Below are positions 8,773-17,083 of a stretch of DNA of 54,050 nucleotides, piece by piece. Positions within the stretch are counted from its first letter, which is position 1, and each line of letters begins with the position of its first letter. The notes beneath the pieces were generated by a model. The model was given only the letters and a program-made list of their open reading frames with translations. It did not search any database and was not told the origin of the DNA. Source of the stretch: CAZOKN01 sp964580525 (GTDB lineage: Bacteria; Pseudomonadota; Alphaproteobacteria; Rickettsiales; UBA6187); assembly GCA_964580525.1 (NCBI GenBank), contig CAZOKN010000008.1:1-54050 (forward strand). Reading direction: 5' to 3'. Both the position numbers and the translations under genes were made by a program.

Positions 8773-10080
8773 CTAAAAACTTTCCAGCTTGGACATTTTG
8801 ATATTGAGAGTTTTGGCTATCGCCTTTGCTTTTATCATGGTTTCTTCCCACTCATTTTCGGCGTTAGAATCATTGGTTATTGCACCACCAACCTGAAATT
8901 CAAACTTATCACCTGATATAATTATCGTTCTTATTACAACAGAAAGGTCGATTGAACCGTCACCACCAAACCAGCCTATACCGCCCGAATAAATACTTCT
9001 GGAAAGTTTCTCTAAATCTGAACAGATCTGGATAGCTTTAATTTTGGGTGCACCCGTCATGGATCCTGGCGGAAAACAGCCTTTAACAACATCTAAACTA
9101 CTGGCTGAGGGTAGTTTTTTACCTTTAATTGTTGAAGCCATATGATGCACTGTAGAATAAGATGTAACTTTATAAAGATTATCTGTTTTAACGCTACCCA
9201 GGACACAATTACGCGATAAGTCATTGCGCGATAAGTCTACAATCATAAGGTTTTCTGCCTTGTCCTTTTCGCTATTCTCGAGGGCAATTTTTGATTTCTC
9301 ATCCCTTTTCTTATCTTCAAATCTCGGTGCAGAACCTTTTATTGGCCTGGTATCAACATTGCCCTTTTCATCGATAAATAAAAATCTTTCCGGGCTTGAA
9401 GAGATAATACTATTTTCACCCCATCGCAAAAAGACGCTGTACGGAGAAGGACTAATTCCGGCAAGCCTGACAAATATATCAAAAGAATTATTATATCCCT
9501 GCAAATTACCATAAAATTTACGGGTTAAATTGGCTTGATAAACGTCACCATTACAAATATGCTTCTTGATCACTCCAACTTTTTCTAAATATTCGACTTT
9601 CGACATGTTGGAAGTAAGATTTTTAACCTCCCAATGCTCACCTTGATTATCGGTTTGTTCTTTCTGAGACAATAATAACAAAATATTTTCAATTTCCGAA
9701 TCTTCCGTTCCCCAAAATTCAACTTTTTTTGCCCTATGATCAAATTGCAATATAACACTATATTGCGCCATAAATAGATTAGGCATATCGATTATAGAAG
9801 GTAAATCGTGGGGTAATTTTTCAAGACAATTTTTCAGTCCATAACCAAGATAGCCAAACCAGGCATTAGTAAATTTTGTATTATTATGGGATAATTTAGT
9901 TTCAAACTCTTTAAAATCAGCAGAAACTATTTCCCTTTTTTTATTAAGAGCTAGTATTGAAAACTGGCCGCTAAATCCATGATCAAGGCCGGAATAAAGC
10001 AAAACAAAATTCTGCTTATCAGGAATTTTTTTGGCGGCAGTTAGAGGCTCTATCCAGTCAGCTGTTTTTATTAGGCGCAT
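8773..10080 (-). CDS. pabB: Aminodeoxychorismate synthase component I
   Basis: Converts chorismate and ammonia to 4-amino-4-deoxychorismate for p-aminobenzoate and folate synthesis. The chorismate-binding fold is complete: PIKGS (246-250), with the Lys characteristic of PabB where TrpE has Ala; DLSRND (282-287); VHHMASTIKG (311-320); FPPGSMTGAPK (336-346); and SGGIGWFGGDGSID (365-378). Length 435 is normal for a stand-alone PabB, with no PabA or PabC domain fused. No glutamine amidotransferase gene is in the window; a shared TrpG/PabA elsewhere is likely. The start overlaps the pabC stop by 10 bases, which indicates translational coupling. Confidence 0.93.
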   Translation of the reverse strand: MRLIKTADWIEPLTAAKKIPDKQNFVLLYSGLDHGFSGQFSILALNKKREIVSADFKEFETKLSHNNTKFTNAWFGYLGYGLKNCLEKLPHDLPSIIDMPNLFMAQYSVILQFDHRAKKVEFWGTEDSEIENILLLLSQKEQTDNQGEHWEVKNLTSNMSKVEYLEKVGVIKKHICNGDVYQANLTRKFYGNLQGYNNSFDIFVRLAGISPSPYSVFLRWGENSIISSSPERFLFIDEKGNVDTRPIKGSAPRFEDKKRDEKSKIALENSEKDKAENLMIVDLSRNDLSRNCVLGSVKTDNLYKVTSYSTVHHMASTIKGKKLPSASSLDVVKGCFPPGSMTGAPKIKAIQICSDLEKLSRSIYSGGIGWFGGDGSIDLSVVIRTIIISGDKFEFQVGGAITNDSNAENEWEETMIKAKAIAKTLNIKMSKLESF

Positions 10081-10925
10081 AGGTTCTTAATGTCTTTCAA
10101 AATCAAATCTTTTATACCGCCTGAATAACCGGAAACTTTAAATTTCAGACCCAATGGTTTTATTTCTTTCACCTGTGCTATAAGCCAGGCAACATTAGTT
10201 AAAAAGACCTCATCTGCATTTTTTAAATCATCCAGGCAAAAAATTCCTTCAACTACTTCCAAAGGAGAAATTCTTTTCACAACATTTCGCATAATTCCAG
10301 GCAAAACACCAGATTTCAGTGATGGAGTATATAGTTTGCCATCTTGCATCCAAAAAATATTACTTGAGCTTCCTTCACAGATTTTTTCTTCATCACCAAG
10401 CATCAAAGCTTCAAAGCAGCCATTTTCCTGCGCTTCCATTCTAGCTAGCGAAGAATTCAGTCCTTGCATGGTTTTAGCACTAGAAGGCAGGCATTTTTCA
10501 GATATTTTTCTATAATTACTAACCCATAAATCTACAGATGCGGTGATTTCAGGAATTTCTCCCATTGCCTCAACAACAATAGTTGGGCCTTTTTTTATCT
10601 CCGGTAAGTATCCTCGACTACCCTCGCCCCTAGTGATAGAAACTCGTAAAAAGCCTCTTTTAAGCTTGTTTTTATGTAAAAGTCTGGCAAAAATTTCTTT
10701 CAGAAGCTGAGTATTATAGCTGATTTTTATGGCGGAAAGACCTTCCTGAAGCCTTTTTAAGTGAACTTCCAATTGGTAAATTACACCATTTTCTACCCTT
10801 ATAGTTTCAAAGCAGCCGTCACCAAACCTAAAACCTCGATCCTGTATACTGACCAATGCCTTATTTTCCTTCACAATTTTACCATTCAGGTATATATATT
10901 TTATCTTGTCGTTTATTTTTGACAA
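10071..10925 (-). CDS. pabC: Aminodeoxychorismate lyase (PLP fold class IV)
   Basis: 284-residue class IV PLP enzyme, expected to release pyruvate from aminodeoxychorismate to give p-aminobenzoate. Visible elements are DRGFRFGDGCFETIR (29-43), the catalytic Lys in SSAKTMQGLN (Lys151), the cofactor-proximal ICEGSSSNIFW (182-192), and LKSGVLPGIMR, a typical PabC motif. Branched-chain or D-amino acid aminotransferases share the fold, but position directly upstream of and overlapping pabB supports PabC. The 182-base gap to divergent folB holds the promoters for both halves of the folate cluster. Confidence 0.87.
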   Translation of the reverse strand: MSKINDKIKYIYLNGKIVKENKALVSIQDRGFRFGDGCFETIRVENGVIYQLEVHLKRLQEGLSAIKISYNTQLLKEIFARLLHKNKLKRGFLRVSITRGEGSRGYLPEIKKGPTIVVEAMGEIPEITASVDLWVSNYRKISEKCLPSSAKTMQGLNSSLARMEAQENGCFEALMLGDEEKICEGSSSNIFWMQDGKLYTPSLKSGVLPGIMRNVVKRISPLEVVEGIFCLDDLKNADEVFLTNVAWLIAQVKEIKPLGLKFKVSGYSGGIKDLILKDIKNLCA

Positions 10926-11107
10926 AAAACTATTCCTTTATGTGAATTTATAATGTATACGGTTCGCTGCTTGGGCAAAGTAAATATATTATTTCTCATT
11001 TTTGTTAACACCTTGTCTTTTTTCGGACTCATAAAATCCCAGTGTTAATAAAAAGCAGAAACACTATATAACTGTAAACTATTATAAATTCAAATGATTC
11101 TCTGTTT

Positions 11108-11482
11108 ATGAAAAAAGCTTATAATTCGATTATCTCATTAAATCACCTTATGTTGAAGGTCAATTTGGGGGTAACTGAAGAAGAAAGAAAAATTCCGCAA
11201 GACGTAAAGCTTGATTTTAAGATATATTTAAAAGATGCGCCAAAGGCTTGTGAAAGCGATGATATAAATGATACTATCTGCTATCACGAAGTAACAAAAA
11301 TAGTTGAGAAATTTTGCCATAATCAGGAATTTAAATTGCTTGAATATATGTGCTTCAACCTACATAAAAAAATAAAAAAGATTTTCAATAAAAATGTGCG
11401 TCTATGGATAAGAGTTGAGAAATGTAAGCCACCAATCGATAATTTATTGGGCACAACAAGTTTTGAATATAGCGATTTATAA
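11108..11482 (+). CDS. folB: Dihydroneopterin aldolase
   Basis: 124-residue tunnelling-fold enzyme that cleaves 7,8-dihydroneopterin to 6-hydroxymethyl-dihydropterin and glycolaldehyde. Diagnostic features are LGVTEEERKIPQDVKLDF (about 18-35, with the substrate-binding Glu), ICYHEVTKIVEKF (about 58-70), FKLLEYMCFNL, and a C-terminal strand with RVEKCKPPI that carries the catalytic Lys. It is the first gene of a rightward folB-folK-folP-ispH run, 20 bases before folK. Confidence 0.9.
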   Translation: MKKAYNSIISLNHLMLKVNLGVTEEERKIPQDVKLDFKIYLKDAPKACESDDINDTICYHEVTKIVEKFCHNQEFKLLEYMCFNLHKKIKKIFNKNVRLWIRVEKCKPPIDNLLGTTSFEYSDL

Positions 11483-11502
11483 CAATTAATTAGTAGTATT
11501 TT

Positions 11503-12039
11503 ATGATAATTTTGGGATTGGGATCAAATGTTGGCGATAGACTAAAATATCTAACAGAAGCAGTAAAATTGCTAGGAGATAACATCATAGCTGGAATTGA
11601 AGTTTCTTCAATTTATGAATCAAAAGCAGTTCTAACTTCCAATGCTCCAAAAGATTGGGATAAATCTTTTCTAAATATGGCAGTGATAGGAGAAACACAT
11701 CTTTCCCCGCATGATCTTCTTGTAAAAATCAAAATGGTTGAAAAGAAAATAGGCCGTCATGATCGTGGTTTTTGGGCACCAAGAGAAATAGATATCGATA
11801 TTTTAGCTTATAGCGATAAAGTTATAGATTTACCTGATTTACAAATTCCTCATAAACATCTTTGCGAACGTTCTTTTGTAATGCTTCCACTTGCTGAAAT
11901 TGCACCAAACTGGCGCTTTCCTGCAAATGGTAATACAAAAGGCAAAACTGCTTTTGAGCTGGCTAACGCTTTCAAGAATGATAGTTCGATTGTAAAAACA
12001 GATTATAAACTGATAAAGGACCCTGCATTGGTAGCATAA
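11503..12039 (+). CDS. folK: HPPK, hydroxymethyldihydropterin pyrophosphokinase
   Basis: Transfers pyrophosphate from ATP to 6-hydroxymethyl-7,8-dihydropterin. The N-terminus LGLGSNVGDRLKYL (4-17) is the family signature; the middle contains FLNMAVIGET, KKIGRHDRGFWAPREIDIDI with the Mg-binding Asp pair, and IPHKHLCERSFVMLPLAEI. Total length is 178 residues, normal for the family. Its stop overlaps the folP start in a TAATG junction, so the two are probably translationally coupled and act on consecutive pathway steps. Confidence 0.94.
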   Translation: MIILGLGSNVGDRLKYLTEAVKLLGDNIIAGIEVSSIYESKAVLTSNAPKDWDKSFLNMAVIGETHLSPHDLLVKIKMVEKKIGRHDRGFWAPREIDIDILAYSDKVIDLPDLQIPHKHLCERSFVMLPLAEIAPNWRFPANGNTKGKTAFELANAFKNDSSIVKTDYKLIKDPALVA

Positions 12040-12824
12040 TGAAGCTGTTAGGCATCGTAAACATAACGCCAGACTCTTTTTCCAATGATGGTCTTGCTAA
12101 CAAAGAACCAATTGATTTTGCTATAAAATTAATTAAGGATGGGGCTCATATTTTAGACATCGGTGCCGAATCGACAAGGCCTGGTGCAACACCTCTAACC
12201 GCAAATGAAGAATGGCAGCGTTTAGAAAAAACATTATCTACAATAATTAATATTGCAAAAGAATCAGATATTAAAACCAGTCTAGATACCAGATATCCTG
12301 AAAATGCGTTGCGTGCAATCGCACTAGGTATAGACTGGATAAATGATGTCAGTGGTTTTACTAATCTAGAAATGATCAAAGTACTTGGTAAAAATAATGC
12401 TGCTGTTTTAATGCATAATCTTGGCGTTCCAGCTGATAAAAATAATATCATAGATATAAATCTCGACCCTGTAGAAGAGGTTTTATCCTGGGGAGAAAAA
12501 CAAATAAATAATTTGCTAGAAGCTGGTATTGAAAAAAATAATATTATCTTTGATCCAGGTATTGGTTTCGGTAAAAACTCCCAACAATCTTTGAAACTTG
12601 TGCGAAGAATAAAAGAGTTTAAAAAATTGGGTGTAAAAATTCTTGTTGGACATTCGCGCAAATCTTTTCTTGGTGAAATAACAGGCAATGAAGCTGCCAA
12701 CCGCGATGTTGAAACTATAATATCTTCCCTTTACCTTGCTGATAATGGTGTTGATTATGTTCGTGTTCACAATATACTCGGCCACGTTAATGCTTTAAAA
12801 ATACGAGATAATTTATGGAAATAA
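12039..12824 (+). CDS. folP: Dihydropteroate synthase
   Basis: Condenses hydroxymethyl-dihydropterin pyrophosphate with p-aminobenzoate. TIM-barrel motifs are all present: GIVNITPDSFSNDG (5-18), ILDIGAESTRPGA (38-50), DTRYPENALRA, WINDVSG (100-106), VLMHN (123-127), FDPGIGFGK (171-179) and ILVGHSRKSF (201-210). At 261 residues it is compact but complete. This is the target of sulfonamides in known organisms. The 3' end overlaps ispH by 10 bases. Confidence 0.96.
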   Translation: MKLLGIVNITPDSFSNDGLANKEPIDFAIKLIKDGAHILDIGAESTRPGATPLTANEEWQRLEKTLSTIINIAKESDIKTSLDTRYPENALRAIALGIDWINDVSGFTNLEMIKVLGKNNAAVLMHNLGVPADKNNIIDINLDPVEEVLSWGEKQINNLLEAGIEKNNIIFDPGIGFGKNSQQSLKLVRRIKEFKKLGVKILVGHSRKSFLGEITGNEAANRDVETIISSLYLADNGVDYVRVHNILGHVNALKIRDNLWK

Positions 12825-13765
12825 TTCTTGCCCAACCTAGAGGATTTTGTGCTGGAGTATTACGTGCAATTGAAATTGTTGAGCGCGCTCTGAAAATTTA
12901 TGGTGCACCAATTTATGTCCGTCATGAAATTGTTCATAATAAATATGTTGTAGAAAATCTTAAAGCAAAAGGCGTTGTCTTTGTTGATGAAATCAGCGAG
13001 ATTCCTGATGGCTCAATAACTATCTTCAGTGCTCATGGCGTCTCACAAAAAGTCGAAGATTCTGCGCGGCTGCGTTCACTTCCTGTCATAGATGCAACAT
13101 GCCCGCTAGTTACCAAAGTTCATAAAGAAGCCCAACGCAATGAAGAAGATGGTAATAAAATAATTCTGATAGGTCACAACGGACACCCTGAAGTAGAAGG
13201 TACATCGGGTCGGGTTAAGAGCGAGGTTATATTGGTAGAAAATGTTTCTGATGTTGAGAAATTAAAAATTAGCAATTCTGAAAAGTTATCTTATGTGACT
13301 CAAACAACCTTAAGCGTTGATGATACCAAAAAAATTATTGAAGCATTAAAAGAAAAATTTCCATCCATAACAGGACCGGACACTAAAGATATTTGCTATG
13401 CTACTCAAAATAGGCAGAATGCTGTCCGGGAACTTGCTAACATGGTTGATATAATTTTAGTTATTGGATCACAAAACAGTTCAAACTCCAACAGGCTTTG
13501 CGATTTAGCAAAAGAAATGGGAGTGGAATCTTATTTAGTTGGCGATGAAAATGAGATAAATGCTAATTGGTTTGTTGGAAAAAATAAAATTGGTATCACA
13601 GCAGGAGCATCAGCTCCTGATGAATTAGTAGCTAAAATAATCAATTATTTTAAAAATATGAGCGATGTAAAAATTTCTACGATGAATGGACGTCAAGAAA
13701 ATATCCGTTTCAAATTGCCTAAAGAGGTTGATCCTCATGGAGATTTTCTTGTAGCAAATCAATAA
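12815..13765 (+). CDS. ispH: HMBPP reductase (last step of the MEP pathway)
   Basis: Iron-sulfur enzyme producing IPP and DMAPP. The three cluster-ligating cysteines are visible at Cys12 (QPRGFCAG), Cys96 (DATCPLV) and Cys194 (DICYATQNRQ), with conserved His41, His74 and His124 and the catalytic Glu126 in HNGHPEVEG; the C-terminal ITAGASAP loop is also conserved. Length 316 is normal. It ends the folate operon, overlapping folP by 10 bases, and is followed directly by an AT-rich terminator hairpin. Confidence 0.96.
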   Translation: MEIILAQPRGFCAGVLRAIEIVERALKIYGAPIYVRHEIVHNKYVVENLKAKGVVFVDEISEIPDGSITIFSAHGVSQKVEDSARLRSLPVIDATCPLVTKVHKEAQRNEEDGNKIILIGHNGHPEVEGTSGRVKSEVILVENVSDVEKLKISNSEKLSYVTQTTLSVDDTKKIIEALKEKFPSITGPDTKDICYATQNRQNAVRELANMVDIILVIGSQNSSNSNRLCDLAKEMGVESYLVGDENEINANWFVGKNKIGITAGASAPDELVAKIINYFKNMSDVKISTMNGRQENIRFKLPKEVDPHGDFLVANQ

Positions 13766-13799
13766 ATAAAAATGTTATCCACAGCATTTTTATTTTTTT
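13764..13799 (+). terminator. AT-rich terminator of the folB-ispH operon
   Basis: Perfect 11-bp stem AAATAAAAATG (13764-13774) and CATTTTTATTT (13785-13795), a 10-base loop, then continued Ts to 13799. It begins inside the ispH stop codon. The stem is weak for lack of GC but is followed by a good T-run. Confidence 0.65.
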
Positions 13800-13812
13800 G
13801 ATATACTATATA

Positions 13813-13841
13813 TTGACATCTTTATCCCGTCGCGCTACTAT
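13813..13841 (+). promoter_or_regulatory. Near-consensus sigma-70 promoter of a small RNA
   Basis: TTGACA (13813-13818), a 17-base spacer, then TACTAT (13836-13841). The -35 is perfect and the -10 keeps the key T, A and final T. Start of transcription is expected at about 13848-13850. No coding frame begins within the next 100 bases. Confidence 0.8.
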
Positions 13842-13847
13842 ATGTCC

Positions 13848-13948
13848 ACAGGTTCCTGGTTGTCATCCTGCTTTGCACTCCTTATGTATCTCCCTTGCGT
13901 TCGAAGTTTCAACCAGGAACTTCCCTTTTAAAAAAGGGAAGTTTTTTT
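13848..13948 (+). ncRNA. Predicted ~100-nt structured small RNA, unassigned family
   Basis: A discrete transcription unit: strong promoter, about 70 nt of structured RNA, then a terminator. GTTCCTGGTTG (13852-13862) pairs perfectly with CAACCAGGAAC (13910-13920), extended outward by a G-U and an A-U pair. The enclosed 47 nt contain two pyrimidine motifs, CUCC (13878-13881) and CUCCC (13890-13894), resembling anti-Shine-Dalgarno loops of known alphaproteobacterial trans-acting sRNAs. I checked for the SRP GGAAG/AGCA apical motif, tRNA shape and a 6S-like bubble, and found none. It sits between ispH and the sulfatase gene. Function is unknown; boundaries are inferred from the promoter and terminator. 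Confidence 0.7.
13918..13948 (+). terminator. Intrinsic terminator of the small RNA
   Basis: Arms AACTTCCCTTTT (13918-13929) and AAAAGGGAAGTT (13932-13943), with the tail of seven Ts at 13942-13948. A textbook Rho-independent terminator. Its 5' arm shares three bases with the closing stem of the small RNA, so the two helices abut. Confidence 0.85.
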
Positions 13949-14036
13949 CTAAAAAATCATAAAATCAATATTATATATTTTCTTATCCTTGAAATAATGA
14001 TAGCCATTGCTGGTTAATTCTATTACCGGACAAAAT

Positions 14037-15932
14037 ATGACTCACACGAAAAATTATTTTCTACGCTTCATTCCTTTCCTGGTAATTTTTTTGGTTATTC
14101 AAATCATCTTGCGAGGAAGCTTACTTTTACGTGGAATGAATGATTTGGATTTTACAAGCTTAGAAATAGTACAAATTTTCTTACGTGGGTTGTGGCTAGA
14201 TATAGCAACAGTGTGGTTCGTATTGTTACCTATCGCGTTAGTATATTCTTTTGCTCCTTCCAAAATATGGTCAAAACGAAACGGCAAGATTCTAAGCCTA
14301 ATACTCTCATTTTTACTAATTTTTTCTTTATTATTTGATTTGGTAGCAGAACATTTATTTTGGAGTGAGTTCACCACCCGTTTTAACTTTATTGCAGTAG
14401 ATTATTTAGTATATACCCAAGAAGTTATGGGTAATATCTCAGAATCTTATCCTGTCTTACCAATTATTGTTACTATTGGAATTATTGCGGTAATATGCAC
14501 ATGGATTGTACATAGAAATACGAAAACGAGAGAAATTCCTGTTTTTAAATATAGAGTAATTGGCTTTCTATTATATGTAATTTTCAGCGGTATTTTTTAT
14601 CGCATAAGCGATGTCAGCCAAGCACAATTTGATGATAATACTGAAGCAACTGAAATTGCATCAAATGGTATTTACAGCCTGTTTCATGCTTTCTGGCACA
14701 ACGAAATAAGCTATGACCGTTTTTATCTACAACATAAAAATGAGAAAGTGCAAAACAGAATACAAAATTTATTTTCCGAAGAAGAAGGGAACTTTGAAAA
14801 TGGCTCTAGCTTGATACGTATTATCAATCCAAAGGGAAAAGAATTGCATAAAAATGTGATTTTAGTCTCTATGGAAAGCATGAGTGCTTCTTATATGCAG
14901 CATTTTGGCAATTCCACCAACCTCACACCAAATCTTGATAAATTAGCCTCTGAAGGATTATTTTTCACTAATCTTTATGCTACTGGCACAAGGACTGTCC
15001 GCGGCCTTGAAGCTATGACACTTTCAGTTCCACCAACCCCAGGACAATCTATTTTAAGAAGGCCAGGAAATGATAATCTGTTTTCTTTGGGATTTGTTTT
15101 TAAAGACAGAGGATACGATACAAAGTTTGTATATGGTGGCTATGGATACTTCGATAATATGAATACCTTCTTTGCCGGAAATGGCTTTGATGTTGTTGAT
15201 CGTACAAGCATGACAAAAGAAGAAGTTAATTTTGCCAATGTCTGGGGAGTAGCTGATGACGATTTATTTGCTCGTGCTATAAAAGAAGCTGATAAATCTT
15301 ATGCTGCCGGAAAACCTTTCATGCAGCTTGTTATGACAACATCTAACCATCGCCCATATACTTATCCGGAAGGACGTATAGATATTCCGTCTAAAACCGG
15401 CGGACGTTCTGGCGGTGTAAAATATGCTGATTATAGTATTGGTAAACTAATCGAATGGGCAAAGAAAAAGCCTTGGTATAAAGATACTGTTTTCATATTT
15501 GTTGCTGATCATACTGCTGGTGCAGGTGGCAAAGCTGAACTTGATCCTATCAAATACCATATTCCTATGATTTTTTATTCGCCTGGATTTATCAAACCTA
15601 GTACTTATGATAAAATGGCTAGTCAGATTGATTTGGCTCCAATTTTATTGGGTCAATTAAATTTTCATTATCGTACAAAATTTTATGGTGAAGATTTATT
15701 GCACGATGATGATGAAATACCTCATGCGTTTATAAGTAATTATCAAAAAATTGCACTTATGAAAAATGGAGATATAACAATTCTTGAACCTAAAAGACGC
15801 ATTGAACAATATAATGAAGCTACAGGAAAATTACAGTCTAACACAGACCTTATCGATGATACTGTAGCATACTACCAATCCGCATCTTGGTGGAAAGAAA
15901 TTTATAAACGTGAATCAACATTAATTAAGTAA
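14037..15932 (+). CDS. LtaS/OpgB-like membrane sulfatase (phosphoglycerol transferase family)
   Basis: 631 residues: about five N-terminal membrane helices (10-190), then a periplasmic sulfatase-fold domain. Metal and nucleophile motifs are visible: VSMESMSASYM with Glu280, TGTRTVRGLEA with the likely nucleophile Thr320, SNHRPYTYP, and FVADHTAG. Relatives move phosphoglycerol (LtaS, OpgB) or phosphoethanolamine from phospholipid to a glycan or lipid acceptor, releasing diacylglycerol in the phosphoglycerol case. The next gene 5 bases downstream is diacylglycerol kinase, which suggests a diacylglycerol-producing reaction. The frame extends to a TTG at 14007, but the ATG at 14037 has a GGA six bases upstream and is preferred. 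The acceptor is unknown. Confidence 0.85.
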   Translation: MTHTKNYFLRFIPFLVIFLVIQIILRGSLLLRGMNDLDFTSLEIVQIFLRGLWLDIATVWFVLLPIALVYSFAPSKIWSKRNGKILSLILSFLLIFSLLFDLVAEHLFWSEFTTRFNFIAVDYLVYTQEVMGNISESYPVLPIIVTIGIIAVICTWIVHRNTKTREIPVFKYRVIGFLLYVIFSGIFYRISDVSQAQFDDNTEATEIASNGIYSLFHAFWHNEISYDRFYLQHKNEKVQNRIQNLFSEEEGNFENGSSLIRIINPKGKELHKNVILVSMESMSASYMQHFGNSTNLTPNLDKLASEGLFFTNLYATGTRTVRGLEAMTLSVPPTPGQSILRRPGNDNLFSLGFVFKDRGYDTKFVYGGYGYFDNMNTFFAGNGFDVVDRTSMTKEEVNFANVWGVADDDLFARAIKEADKSYAAGKPFMQLVMTTSNHRPYTYPEGRIDIPSKTGGRSGGVKYADYSIGKLIEWAKKKPWYKDTVFIFVADHTAGAGGKAELDPIKYHIPMIFYSPGFIKPSTYDKMASQIDLAPILLGQLNFHYRTKFYGEDLLHDDDEIPHAFISNYQKIALMKNGDITILEPKRRIEQYNEATGKLQSNTDLIDDTVAYYQSASWWKEIYKRESTLIK

Positions 15933-15937
15933 AATTT

Positions 15938-16276
15938 ATGCAGCGTATTCTGAAAGCTCTATTAAATTCCATAAGTGGTTTTAAATTTGCTTTTAAAGAC
16001 GAGGAAGCTTTTCGCCAAGAACTGTTTCTTGCTGTTATATTATGTCCAGCCGCTTATTTTTTAGCACCTAGTAAAACAGATTTAGCCATAATGCTTATGT
16101 GCGTTTTTATAGTTTTGATAGCCGAACTTTTAAATTCAGGAATTGAGGCTGCAATAGACAGAATAGGGCCAGAAATACATCCTCTATCAAAAAAAGCAAA
16201 AGACATTGGCAGTGCTGCAGTTTTACTTTCATTGTTTAATCTTGTTGTTGTTTGGGGAATTATAATATTGAAATAG
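15938..16276 (+). CDS. dgkA: Diacylglycerol kinase, prokaryotic type
   Basis: 112-residue integral membrane kinase converting diacylglycerol to phosphatidic acid. It has an N-terminal amphipathic helix with GFKFAFKDEEAFRQE, three membrane helices, and the signature AELLNSGIEAAIDRIG (about 62-77) that provides the catalytic Glu and metal ligands; HPLSKKAKDIGSAAV follows. It lies 5 bases after the sulfatase gene, so the pair probably forms one transcript recycling lipid released by the upstream enzyme. Confidence 0.94.
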   Translation: MQRILKALLNSISGFKFAFKDEEAFRQELFLAVILCPAAYFLAPSKTDLAIMLMCVFIVLIAELLNSGIEAAIDRIGPEIHPLSKKAKDIGSAAVLLSLFNLVVVWGIIILK

Positions 16277-16287
16277 AGAAATAATCT

Positions 16288-17013
16288 CTACTCCATGTGA
16301 TGTCCACCATTTACCGAAATAGTCTCACCCGTTATAAAACCTGCATCATCGGCTACAAGGAATGCCACAGTTCTTGCAATTTCTTCGGGATTACCAAGCC
16401 TTCTAACCGGAATTTGTGCAATGATTGATTCCATCATTCCAGCAGGCACAGCCTCTGTCATATCAGTTTTAATGTAGCCAGGAGCAATTGCATTCACAGT
16501 AATTCCTTTATGAGCAACTTCTCTTGCAAGAGATTTTGTAAATCCCAGAATTCCTGCTTTAGACGCCGAATAATTAGTTTGACCAATCTGTCCAGCCTGC
16601 GCATTGATAGAGCTTATACTAACTATCCTGCCAAAACCACTCTCACGCATTTTCAATATAACTGCCTGACTCATATAAAAACAGGAATCAAGATTAGTAT
16701 GCAGAACATCCCGCCAATCACCTTCATCCATTTTGTGCAAAGTGCTATCTCTGGTGATACCAGCGTTATTAACTAATATTTCCGGGTGAATACCAAAATC
16801 TTCAGCAATTTTCTTTACACTACTGCGGCATTCTTTAAGAGATGAAACATCCCACTTATAAACATGGATTCCAGTATCCTTGCTAAATTCTTGCGCAATC
16901 TTTTCATCATGCACATAATTTGCAACTACCTCATAACCTTTTTTCTTCAAAGTTCGAGATATAGCCGCACCTATTCCCCTTGTTCCACCAGTTACTATAG
17001 CTAACCTTGCCAT
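16288..17013 (-). CDS. phaB: Acetoacetyl-CoA reductase (NADPH)
   Basis: Short-chain dehydrogenase reducing acetoacetyl-CoA to (R)-3-hydroxybutyryl-CoA. It shows the cofactor loop TGGTRGIG (8-15), NNAG (82-85), and catalytic Ser135, Tyr148 and Lys152 in SSINAQAGQIGQTNYSASK; the QxGQTNYS stretch and NGGHHM end are PhaB-like rather than FabG-like. I start at 17013 rather than the ATG at 17019, because GGGAGG lies six bases before the former but directly abuts the latter. It follows phaA by 70 bases on the same strand, supporting PHB function. Confidence 0.92.
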   Translation of the reverse strand: MARLAIVTGGTRGIGAAISRTLKKKGYEVVANYVHDEKIAQEFSKDTGIHVYKWDVSSLKECRSSVKKIAEDFGIHPEILVNNAGITRDSTLHKMDEGDWRDVLHTNLDSCFYMSQAVILKMRESGFGRIVSISSINAQAGQIGQTNYSASKAGILGFTKSLAREVAHKGITVNAIAPGYIKTDMTEAVPAGMMESIIAQIPVRRLGNPEEIARTVAFLVADDAGFITGETISVNGGHHME

Positions 17014-17083
17014 AATCATCCTCCCAACTACTTGTAAACTTGGCTTAAAAATTTTGTTCTAAGCACCAATAACTTGTGTGAGG

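Noticed and set aside
11005..11048. TTAACAC and GTGTTAA inverted repeat upstream of folB
   Set aside because: Seven-base arms with a 30-base loop in AT-rich DNA are likely by chance; no regulator is suggested.
12146..12700. 184-codon open frame antisense to folP
   Set aside because: folP shows every family motif; the antisense product has no recognisable domain and shadows the coding frame.
13775..13783. Exact DnaA box TTATCCACA, with a near match at 13842-13850, in the ispH-sulfatase gap
   Set aside because: One exact 9-mer is expected about once by chance in a window of this size and composition; no cluster of boxes, no AT-rich unwinding element with repeats, and no dnaA, gidA or hemE nearby. 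It forms the loop of a terminator hairpin.
16274..16290. TAGAGA-AATAA-TCTCTA hairpin between dgkA and phaB
   Set aside because: Six AT-rich pairs formed largely by the two stop-codon regions, and no T-run; too weak to call a terminator.
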